Below the pieces are notes generated by a model. It was not told where the DNA came from. It was given only the letters and a program-made list of their open reading frames with translations, and did not search any database. From Henckelia pumila (taxonomy: Eukaryota > Streptophyta > Magnoliopsida > Lamiales > Gesneriaceae): DNA of 64,000 nucleotides. The stretch covers positions 130,108,375 through 130,172,374 of the forward strand of contig NC_133121.1 in the NCBI RefSeq assembly GCF_033568475.1, read 5' to 3'. Shown here piece after piece: positions 36,263 to 47,112 of the stretch; position 1 is the stretch's first letter; every line of letters starts with the position of its first letter. A program made the translations under genes and the position numbers.

Positions 36263-39200
36263 CACTACTAGAAAAAACACTTATGCTGACACATTTTTGT
36301 GGACACTTTTTATTAAATGTAGTTATATATACTCAATAGTGACATTTGTAAAAAATTGTGAAATTATAAAACAAAATATCACATTAGACTACCTATCCGG
36401 ACATTTTTTAAAAATGTCATCCTTGTTTTCATTGGAGGGAAAGCTAAATAGTTTTCCCCCAATCCTATATAATTTCCCGGCCTCTTCTTTTTCCCCAATT
36501 AGTCTAAACTTATAAACCCTTTCTTCTCCCCAATTTACTCTTTAATATTCTCGAATCTCGATTCTGCGTCGGTCGATCAGTGATATCTCAGAATCCAAAT
36601 TCATTCTTAGATACTCAAATTTCGGGCGTTTGATTTCACTATTCATGGCGGTGAAGTGGCGGCGACAACACTATGGTCAAGGTACGACGCGTAATACGAG
36701 AATTTCTTCACTCTGTTACTCTCGTTCTTAATAATGTTTTCATTACTCATTGTAAATCCGTTCTCTCTCGAAATTCTCTCAATTCGTGGCGGCACGAGGG
36801 CACTCTGGAAGGTCATGATTATCTGTTCAATTTCACATTTTTCTTACCGACAGTTTATTTTTTTAATTTATGTGTTTGGTTAATTTGGACTTTACAAAGG
36901 TGATGAAGATGAGGAGAACAAAGATCAATGGGTTTAAGTTATTTTTTTGAGCCTAGAGCCTTTGTTTTCCAAAAATTTTTGGTTTGTTTATCTATGCACG
37001 TGTGTAAGATTAAATGTATCAACTTTCTGGATTGTATTATGTTGAGTTTTGTTGATTCAATCTCAGAATTACATTGTAGATCTGAATTAACTCGCATATA
37101 ATATAGGTTATCCATTTGAGTTCCCGATACCATGCAACAGAACATTAAGTGACTGCTAGGTATTTTTTTTCATTTTCTGTTTTACCTTTTTATTCCTTGT
37201 AAATTACTTGAAGCTGGTGATTTGTGCGCTGGGAAAATGTATTAAGTACGATGCAATTGACTCAAAGGACAACAACATAGCCTCACGCGAGAGCAACACT
37301 TCAAAGGCTTTGCATCCAACCTTCTTCCTGATGTTAATGGACGGTTAATGAATTGCTTGAGCAGTGGAATCCTTTCTTGGTTTTCAGTAGCAGTGCTATA
37401 TTTATTTTGTTTCAATAATTTTTATCTTGTTTCCCTGTTACCAAAATTAATTAGGGTTGATGAGCTATAATAAGATGTTATTTGAATAAAGATTTTTTTT
37501 TTCATTTCACTTGTATACACATAATAGATTTCTCATTAACTATAGTATCTTATATGGTTTATGATATTTATAGATGATGTCTGGATAATATGCAATAATA
37601 TATTTATTTAATCTTTTGGTTGTAATTTTTTCTATTTGACTCTCTATATTGTTATTTTTTTTGGTTTATGACGTTATGTAGCCATGTGACAATTTCTCTC
37701 AATGTTTTCTTGATTTCAAGGTATTTGTGTCTTGCAATTATCTCGATTAACAAATATGAAGGTATGTAAGTAGAAACTTTCTTAGAATTTCATTTAACTC
37801 ATTCCTTTCATCACAAGTGGCTACTTTCAATATTTCTGTGGATAGTTCATCATTGTAATTCAATAAATCTTTTATAAATTATAACATGTTTACTACGATG
37901 TATTTTTCTTAGTGGATATACACATGGGGATTATTGATAGGATAATGAGTTAATAAGACCAAATTTAGAGGTTCTAAGGATCAGTTTGTAAGGTAAAAGT
38001 TTATAGCGTTTATGTTCTCTTTTTAAATTTAAATTAGTTTTAAGATGTTGAGAGCAATATAATGCTATAACTTCAACATGGAATTGAAGATAATTTGATT
38101 ATTTTTCACTATCATTGATCTGTATATATGCTGATATATTCTTGTGGAGGAACATAAAATAACTATTGCAGTTCTTGGTGCAGAAACTGTACCATTTACT
38201 TACAATAATTCTCCATATTTTGATCCTCACTTTCGCAATTGGTCCTGCTGTACAATGTTTGATTATAAGTGATATTCTATGATTTAGCAATGATTTGAAT
38301 TTCAAGCATAGTATTTAGACTGAGTACCAAGATTTTTTGCTTCCTATTAGAACACAATTAAAACAAGTTTATTTTTCATTTTCCTAAAACTCTCACTTTG
38401 CTTTAAAAAAAAAAGAAACTCACTTTCTCTAGTCGTCACTTTCTCACTCAAATTTCTTCCAAACCAACTGAAGAATCACACTTCCCTTCAATAGAAATAG
38501 GAAATCTATCGGAGTCGCCGGAAGGTTTATTTTTTAAATAAGCTAAGTATTAATCTTCTTCTGCCTATATTTTATTTCTAGTTTTGAAGGAAAAAGGATG
38601 ATCAATTCACAAGTTGAAATAGCTAAAAGCGCATAATCATGATTGTGTTTCTGAAATTCTTTTCTGAAATTTTGAGTTGGTACACTTTAAAAATCGTTAT
38701 ATCAAATTCATTTTAGCTTTGGGGTTTTTTTTTTTTATTGTTACACAAACATGTAGTGCCATATTTTTTTTCGTGAATATTGTTTTATTTTGAAATTGAA
38801 ATGCAAAAATTTGAAGGTTGAGATGTAGATTAGTTGCACAAATTTGAATTTTGTTGATAATATAATATTACTTAGACTCTTGACATATTGGTGTATCTTG
38901 GTGACTGCATGTATATAATTGTGAGTGAGGGTATTGATTCATTTGAGAAATTGATCTAAAAAATCTATGGTACGATCGACTATGTGATTGTCATTTGCCA
39001 ATAAAGTGCCTCGGAAGTTTTGTTTAATTAGCATTCCATTATTAAGGTTTATTAAATATGCACCAATTCTTTCTGCCCCTCGCTCTAGTTATGTTAATGT
39101 ATGCCTGCTTGTGAATGGTGATATTCATGAACAGAGGGACGTTACATTCTAGTTTTAATATGCTTCGTTGAGCAAAACTTGAATCTTTTCATGAATTTTA

Positions 39201-40348
39201 AGAGTTCGCCCTTGGATTAGTCCCACTCTGTATGATTTTTTGAATTTATCGTGTTTAGGCCGAACAGACAATATTCGATTAGCTCATTTATATCAAGAAT
39301 ACATGTTTCAACGAAAAATTATGGAAGATAAATGGTTATTCGTTCACTCTTGGCCTCATCTAGGGTCTTAATGAGAGCACCATTAATCAATTCTCCTGGT
39401 TAAGAAAGAAAGAACCTTGTGTCTTTATAAAGAAGTACGTTTCTTATGTGAATAGGTAGAAAGTTCTGCTATTTCTAGGCTATGGTTGATGAGGAACTTC
39501 AGAAAATATTTTACTCATGTCTTGTTTTGAAACCTATTCAGTAGTATTAATAGTTTTGCAATTTACAAGTGTTTAGTGTAAGTATTTTCGATCCTACTTT
39601 TTAATTTTTTTGAAATCTTGTTTCCTTGTTAAGCTTTGCAATGAAAAGACCAGGAGACATCAAGCATGAGGAAGGAGCAACATGTTCCCTTTAGACAAAA
39701 ATTTCCAAGTGTTGATCCTTTGGCTGTTCGACTTTTGGAGAAGTTGCTTGCTTTTGATCCCAAGAACCGTCTAACTGCTAAATCTTTTTTGATGTATTTT
39801 TTTGGTGGATAGTCACTTAGATGTAAAACGGTTGTAAGTTGAGAAGACAGATATGACAATCATGTATCAATATTTTGGATTCTATGAAAATTTTTATTTA
39901 TGTGTCAAGTTAAGTTAATTTGCTATCTACGAGAATTGTGGTGTGATTCTAAAGCTAATAAATGACATTTTAAAATGTTTATATAAAAAAGCAAATAGTG
40001 ATGATTTTAAATGTTCATAAAAATTAGTATAAGAACATTTATATATGACACAATAGTATGGTTAAAATGACATTTTAAACTGACATAATAAATTATTTAT
40101 AGTGACACTTTTTATTGTCATTATAAATAAATATACAAGACAAAAATATGTGTCATTATAGATAATATTTCTCGACATTTTATGTTGTCTTGAAAACTTT
40201 AATTTGTGACACCTATAAAGTCGGTATAAATATGTTATCTTGACATTAAAAAATGTCACAAAGGCAATGTCACCAAAATTTTAATGTCACCAAAAGTTTC
40301 ATATAAGTACATTTATGTGTGTCACTAAAGACATTTTTTCTACTAGTG
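36263..40348 (+). mobile_element. CACTA element 1, non-autonomous, with captured gene sequence
   Basis: 4,086 bp with CACTACTAG terminal repeats and many short subterminal motifs (TGACATTTT, TGTCATTATA), typical of En/Spm-CACTA elements. No transposase frame is seen. A 5'-UTR-like segment with an ATGGCGGTGAAG start is near 36643, and a MAP-kinase fragment lies at 39633-39785. The last 400 bp are clearly homologous to the right end of CACTA element 2. Confidence 0.82.
39633..39785 (+). pseudogene. Captured plant MAP kinase fragment inside CACTA element 1
   Basis: Translation gives KFPSVDPLAVRLLEKLLAFD followed by PKNRLTAKSF, matching the C-terminal lobe of plant MAP kinases (compare KFPNADPLALRLLERLLAFD of the TDY group, from memory). 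Upstream, NEKTRR and SMRKEQHVPF also fit, with a small indel between them. The fragment appears to begin at an exon border (TTAAG then CTTTGC). Only this one exon-sized piece is recognised. It cannot encode a kinase. Confidence 0.75.
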
Positions 40349-40633
40349 GGGTCGGGCAATGCTTTAGAGGGTGTGCTTCACCCGGTACAGCGTCTGAGTT
40401 CTTGGCCAATGAAAGTCAAAAATCCCATTGGATGAAGAAATAACCGTTGAAAAAATGTGTATTTATGATATAAATATGTGCTTATTTCTTGCTATAATTT
40501 TATACGTCTGACATTAATGTTCATTGCTCAGTTGATGATGCTTCTAGTTTTTTTTCGAATGAAATTTGAATGAGCTAAGAAATATATAACTGCTTTGTAC
40601 GATACCCAGTTGCAGATTCACCGAGGCCACCTG

Positions 40634-40937
40634 ACGTAGATCGAGTACTGATCATCGATTTCCGGGTATATTCCGCTCTTGATCCTCTCTCTCGAATATA
40701 TAAATGCCACCCGTAAATTCATTCATCTAAAGTTTGCATTTGCACACTTAATTAAATTTGGTTCCTTGTAAAAACGAAGTGAGTAACGTAGATCGAGTAC
40801 TGATCATCGATTTCCGGGTATATTCCGCTCTTGATCCTCTCTCTCGAATATATAAATGCCACCCGTAAATTCATTCATCTAAAGTTTGCATTTGCACACT
40901 TAATTAAATTTGGTTCCTTGTAAAAACGAAGTGAGTA
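40634..40937. repeat. 152-bp direct duplication at the array start
   Basis: Sequence starting ACGTAGATCGAGTACTGATC at 40634 repeats at 40786 with no difference that I can see, through GAACGAAGTGAGTA-like ends. It includes the TATATAAATG module plus about 50 bp not found in the main array. Confidence 0.85.
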
Positions 40938-43135
40938 CTAACAACCCACTACGCACTGACACATTCCACAACGGCAGTCACCATGTATACGACACTTCCC
41001 CTTCCTCTTATTTTTGAGCTCTCTCCATAAATCTCCGCAGTGCAAAGCGCTACGAGCTGGTAGTTAGTTCTTGGAAACGATACGCGGTTGCAGTTTCACA
41101 ACCGTCCCTGACGTCGATCGAGTACCGATCATCAATTTTCGGGTATAGTTTGCACTTGACACCCTCTCTCGTAAATTTTGGATTTGTTTCGAATTTTTTC
41201 TGTGCAAAAATACGTATTTGTGATATCATTATGCGTTTAGTTCTTGCTGGAATTTTATACTTTTCAATCATTTGAGATTAATGGTCATTGTTGAGTTGAT
41301 GACGCTTCTTGTTTTTTTTCGAATGAAATTTGAATGAGCTAAGAAATATATAACTGCTTTGTACGATACCCAGTTGCAGATTCACGGAGGCCACCTGACG
41401 TAGATCGAGTACTAATCACTGATTTCCGGGTATATTCCGCTCTTGATCCTCTCTCTCGAATATATAAATGCCGCCCGTAAATTCATTCATCTAAAGTTTG
41501 CTATGAGCTGGTAGTTAGTTCTTGGAAACGATACGCGGTTGCAGTTTCACAACCGTCCCTGAAGTCGATCGAGTACTGATCATCGATTTTCGGGTATAGT
41601 TTGCACTTGACACCCTCTCTCGTAAATTTTGGATTTGTTTCGAATTTTTTCTGTGCAAAAATACGTATTTGTGATATCATTATGTGTTTAGTTCTTGCTG
41701 GAATTTTATACTTTTCAATCATTTGAGATTAATGGTCATTGTTGAGTTGATGACGCTTCTTGTTTTTTTTCGAATGAAATTTGAATGAGCTAAGAAATAT
41801 ATAACTGCTTTGTACGATACCCAGTTGCAGATTCACGGAGGCCACCTGACGTAGATCGAGTACTAATCACCGATTTCCGGGTATATTCCGCTCTTGATCC
41901 TCTCTCTCGAATATATAAATGCCGCCCGTAAATTCATTCATCTAAAGTTTGCTACGAGCTGGTAGTTAGTTCTTGGAAACGATACGCGGTTGCATTTTCA
42001 CAACCGTCCCTGACGTCGATCGAGTACTGATCATCGATTTTCGGGTATAGTTTGCACTTGACACCCTCTCTCGTAAATTTTGGATTTGTTTCGAATTTTT
42101 TCTGTGCAAAAATACGTATTTGTGATATCATTATGTGTTTAGTTCTTGCTGGAATTTTATACTTTTCAATCATTTGAGATTAATGGTCATTGTTGAGTTG
42201 ATGACGCTTCTTGTTTTTTTTCGAATGAAATTTGAATGAGCTAAGAAATATATAACTGCTTTGTACGATACCCAGTTGCAGATTCACGGAGGCCACCTGA
42301 CGTAGATCGAGTACTAATCACCGATTTCCGGGTATATTCCGCTCTTGATCCTCTCTCTCGAATATATAAATGCCGCCCGTAAATTCATTCATCTAAAGTT
42401 TGCTACGAGCTGGTAGTTAGTTCTTGGAAACGATACGCGGTTGCAGTTTCACAACCGTCCCTGACGTCGATCGAGTACTGATCATCGATTTTCGGGTATA
42501 GTTTGCACTTGACACCCTCTCTCGTAAATTTTGGATTTGTTTCGAATTTTTTCTGTGCAAAAATACGTATTTGTGATATCATTATGTGTTTAGTTCTTGC
42601 TGGAATTTATACTTTTCAATCATTTGAGATTAATGGTCATTGTTGAGTTGATGACGCTTCTTGTTTTTTTTCGAATGAAGTTTGAATGAGCTAAGAAATA
42701 TATAACTGCTTTGTACGATACCCAGTTGCAGATTCACGGAGGCCACTTGACGTAGATCGAGTACTAATCACCGATTTCCAGGTATATTCCGCTCTTGATC
42801 CTCTATCTCGAATATATAAATGCCGCCCGTAAATTCATTCATCTAAAGTTTGCTACGAGCTGGTAGTTAGTTCTTGGAAACGATACGCGGTTGCAGTTTC
42901 ACAACCGTCCCTGACGTCGATCGAGTACTGATCATCGATTTTCGGGTATAGTTTGCACTTGACACCCTCTCTCGTAAATTTTGGATTTGTTTCGAACTTT
43001 TTCTGTGCAAAAATGCGTATTTATGATATTATTATGTGTTTAGTTCTTGCTGGAATTTTATACTTTTGAATCATTTGAGATTAATGGTCATTGTTCAGTT
43101 GATGATGCTTCTAGTTTTTTTCAGTGAAATTTTAA
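40634..43135. repeat. Tandem array, 451-bp unit with two related halves
   Basis: Five successive units begin with GCTACGAGCTGG-like sequence at 41049, 41500, 41951, 42402 and 42852, a spacing of 451, 451, 451 and 450 bp. The last fades out near 43135. Each unit holds two diverged versions of a roughly 100-bp module, one reading CGATACGCGGTTGCAGTTTC and the other CGATACCCAGTTGCAGATTC, so the array is a dimeric higher-order repeat. The second half of each unit carries TATATAAATG. Partial half-units extend left to about 40440. Confidence 0.9.
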
Positions 43136-43384
43136 TGAGCTATCTAAGAAATATATTGAATCTGATCATAAATTCCTATGCATATTGACATATATATTCT
43201 TCCACGATTACGTATGTTCGTATAAGTTCTTGAATCGTTCATCTAAAGTTTCCTGTGATTGTTGAAGGATGAATGATGAATGATGATCGTGGATATATAC
43301 ATTATAACTGCTTTGTATGTATATATGTGTAAGTATATATGTACGTCTATATATATGTGAGGGTATGCATGTGTATTATATATA

Positions 43385-43809
43385 CTAGCATGCTTGGCAC
43401 ACGCGTTGCGTGTGTAACGAAAAAAAAGTAAACACATTTATATGTAACTTAATACATGTTCTCAAATTAAATTTAATGTAATCAAATAAGATAACTAATA
43501 TATTTAAAACACATATATGTATGTGTAATGTAATTTTTTTTAGCGTATCATGTACCTTTAAAAAATTGCGTTGAACCAAAAAACTTGAAAATACAATCAC
43601 AATATATGCATGTTCTACGCATGTATCATGAAATAAGCAATTTAAATTTAAAGAACACAAAACTAAATAAAAAAAATAAAATCACTTACATGAAAAGAAT
43701 AAGTTTGGATACATCCATTTCCAACAAATAAAATCACTTACATTAAAGGAAGAAGTTTGGATATATCTAGAAAAATCACAAACGTGTTGTGTGTAAATTT
43801 TAATATAGA
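43385..43809 (-). mobile_element. Small non-autonomous Helitron
   Basis: On the minus strand it begins TCTATATTAAAATTTACAC, the canonical plant Helitron 5' end, and ends with a hairpin (CACACGC AAC GCGTGTG) followed by CCAAGCATGCTAG. It lies between A and T, the normal target. It is 425 bp with no coding capacity. Confidence 0.6.
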
Positions 43810-45777
43810 TTTATATGCGTTGTCGTGTATATATGATTTTTTTTAGTAAATTACTTTATTTATTTACGATTATCTATAAAATGAATTAATGAGATATGAA
43901 TGATAATTTTTTGAACGTAAAAGACAATTTATTCTTGAAAACACATAAATAAAAATATGATTCTTATGTTAACACCTTATATCGAATAATCAATTTGCAA
44001 ATGAAAAACATAATTAACAACAATTTGATGGAAAATGTATTCTGCGTACTTTTGTATTTTGTACTGTTCTCAACCAACTTATATCACTACTAGAAAAATT
44101 GGATATGGTGACACTTATGTGATGACATTTTTTATAAAGTGTTGTCAAAACTAACTTTTAATGACAATTGAGAAAAAATATTAATTTGATAAAATATAAA
44201 TCATAATAAACCATCTATAGTGACATTTTTATCATAATGTCATTAAATATTAACTTTTTATAATCTCAATCCCTCCATTTTTTTCACATTTCCCACCATC
44301 TTTTCAATTCCCTCCATATTTTTATTTTTACATATTACACAATATCAATATATATCAATCATTATTAATTATACAAACTTAAGTCTTAACAGATGAAAAA
44401 AAAAAGAGATAAAACCCAACCCTAAGCCCCTTTTTCGTCGCCTCTCAATCCCAGCCATCTCCTATCTTTGGTTTTCACGGCGGCGGAGATGCCATCTAAG
44501 AGGATTTGACGATATCTGTTACAGAAACCCAAGCCTTAAAGCTTTCGATTATGTCCTAGATCGCAAGAAAGATGCTCGAATTTAGACCCTGTTTCGCGAC
44601 TGAAGCTGCGCATATTCTTCCTCGAGATTTCGTCCACTTTGTTAACTTTTTTGAGAAGGTTCTCCTTTTATCCTTGTTTCTCTTACGCACATAGATTGAG
44701 TTGGGTCTATGTATTCTGTTCTTCATATTTTCTGGGTTTTAACATTCACTCTCTGTATTGGTCTGTATAATCGATCATATGGAAATGATAAAGAGTACAG
44801 GGTGGTAACTAACAAAATCGATTTCAAAGTTTCAACGTTTATGAAGTTTGAATATATGGTTAGCTTGAACTTAAGCATATCCTGGTCTACACCGACACAC
44901 ATATCTTGAATAAGGCGTGTGCCTTGAGCTTACAGGGTGCACATCGGTGCTCCTCAATGGCCAAGGCACGAATGGAATGCACCTTGAATGAAAGGATTAT
45001 GCACTTTTATGTTTTAAGTTCAATTTGTACTCCAAGATTCTTCCCTATATTCCATGATGTACTATGATCTATCTTTGGCATAGAAAATTAAAGGTTCGAG
45101 AATTTTACTTCTCCCAGAAAATCTGTTGGTTTCGGGGAGTTTTCAGGGGTTAGATCTTTTAAAACGAGCCTATAGCTAACTAAAAGTTGAAAAAATACAG
45201 GATCGATCCATTTCTTCTTGATGATCGAAGTCTCTCCGATGCTAACTAGTGCTCTGTTTCTTGATTTTTGTTTTATAAAATTAGCTAGATGGGAATTAAT
45301 AGTGTTTATATATAACATGAGTGTTCCAATCTGAAAATGAAGCATCATTGTATATATTTCTCAAAATAACTAGCTAGCTGCTTTTAGTAAATTAGCTGAT
45401 ATCTTTAACATGCAAAAGACAATTATTCTGATTGTATATAAACTATAGATTAAATAATAGGCCCTTATAAATTTATAATGTCGTCTTTGGTGTGATATTT
45501 AGTATATGCGCTCTTGCTATTTCTTAAGCACCATTGGCAGTTTGGTTTCCTAATTGTGATAGCTAGATATATATAATTGTCTTTTATCTTTTCTTGAATT
45601 TTTCCTATTACTTGTAACCTTCATACATCTATATTTCGAAATAGCATTGATGAGTGTGCTTCACTGAAGGTGCACACTTCAATTCTTTCATGATCCTCTT
45701 CTCTAGAGCATATATATGTGAACCTTAGTATGTGTGTTTTCTTATTAATTATGGTTAGCATTCTTGTCTATAATTCA

Positions 45778-45862
45778 TGTTAATGGGGATTCTTCGGTTT
45801 TGTACATTGATGAGGATTACCGATATGCTTTGGTTGGACAGCCTAGCAGGAATGATCTTTGG
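45778..45862 (+). pseudogene. Captured temperature-induced lipocalin fragment inside CACTA element 2
   Basis: The frame reads VNGDSSVLYIDEDYRYALVG and then QPSRNDLW, followed by a GT dinucleotide. It matches the conserved plant temperature-induced lipocalin segment (VLYIDDDYQYALIGQPSRNYLW, from memory). Only this exon-sized piece is found. It is not a gene. Confidence 0.7.
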
Positions 45863-46654
45863 GTATGATTATGAAAATCTTGTTTGTTATATGTTGTTTT
45901 TGCTTTGTTTGATTTGACGGAAATAATCTTTAATGGAATTATGAGATTTTTTACTCTTGATTAAGTGTAGTTTAGGTTAATATTTGATTTTGAAGAAATA
46001 TTAATTTTCATGTGTGCTGAATTTTTATGCTTTTGAAATAAGTGTTCTAATGTTCTCTCTCAGACATTTTTACGAAACATTCTGTTTTTAAATACCTATT
46101 TAAAGAATGTTGTTTTGATCTTATGGAGTAAGAAGAAATGCTGACGTATTTGGAATTCGGCATCCAATTCCGGTGGAATTCCTTTTGTCGATTGTGCAGA
46201 ACCTGAATCTAGGACAACATCTGATAATGAATCTGAATTATCCAAAGATTCTTCTGGTCTAAATCAAACATTGATTTGTGCTGACAATAGCCTATTGTTC
46301 CTTTTGTATTTCAATTCTTGTTTTCACAGAATCGTCAAAATTTTATCTATATTGCAAGTTCGAATGGTAATTTTTACTTATATGTTTCAGGATGAAGTTG
46401 TTGTAGCTGCAGATTTGAAGAAAAAGTTCGGTGTTCACAAGCGACTTGACAAACTTTGTAAGTTGTCGTTGTATTACTGCTACGTCCAATGTCTTAGTTA
46501 GGTTTTTTTTTTGATCATCCATTTCCATACCTTAAAAATTGTTCGAGATATTTTGAAGTTGTAAATTTCTAGAACCAACAAATAATGCTTTGAATTTATT
46601 TAGAGGTATTAGTTTATTTCATTTCATGTTATTATTGTGCAGCACCATCATTGG

Positions 46655-47112
46655 GATTTTGGAATGATTTGTATTAATATTTGCTATGTTTTAGGACAGA
46701 TGTCATTGTGTGTTATGTTTGCTCCGGATCATAACTATTATGAGTTGATATATTGGCCCCGTTTGGATTTGGTAGACATTTAAAAAAAAAAAACTTTTTT
46801 AAGTTATAATTTTTGGCTTTTTCAAAAGCTCTAATTTTGACTTAAAAAAGTGCTTATTTAAGCACTTTTTTGGTCAACCAAACACTTTATTAAATGAAAA
46901 GCACTTAAAAAAGTGCTTTTTTGGCCTAGCTTTTGAAACCAAACGGGCCCATTGTTTATCAAGTGTTGATTAGTTTTTTCAGTGTGATTTTGGGGTGATC
47001 TGCATTAATATTTGCTATGTTTTAGGACAGATGTCATTGTGTGTTATGTTTGCTTCGATAAGAACTATGATGAGTTGATATATTGTTTATCAAGTGGTGA
47101 TCAGTTTTTTCA
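46655..47112 (+). repeat. Internal tandem duplication in CACTA element 2, one copy interrupted by a MITE
   Basis: About 130 bp containing TATTAATATTTGCTATGTTT and GGACAGATGTCATTGTGTGT occurs at 46655-46754 plus 46951-46984 and again at 46985-47112. The first copy is split by the MITE at 46755-46950; the second is an uninterrupted empty site (GATATATTGTTTATC). Confidence 0.8.
46755..46950. mobile_element. MITE with GGCCCCGTTTGG terminal repeats
   Basis: 196 bp, ends GGCCCCGTTTGG and CCAAACGGGCCC, flanked by ATT (46752-46754, 46951-46953). Internal AAGTGCTTTTTT motifs form further palindromes. The ends resemble Tourist/PIF-Harbinger or hAT MITEs; a 3-bp duplication favours Tourist, although ATT is not the usual TWA. 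Confidence 0.75.

Noticed and set aside
36263-40348. CACTA element 1 as an independent insertion
   Set aside because: Its flanks are GTC and GGG, not a 3-bp duplication; only the outer ends of the two-element block match.
41050-42173. 73-residue open frame repeated in three array units (MIEKYKIPARTK...)
   Set aside because: It recurs only because the 451-bp DNA unit repeats; it runs through T-rich sequence with no sign of coding selection.
40634-43135. CRISPR-like array
   Set aside because: Units are 451 bp with no short repeat-spacer pattern, and the genome is a plant's.
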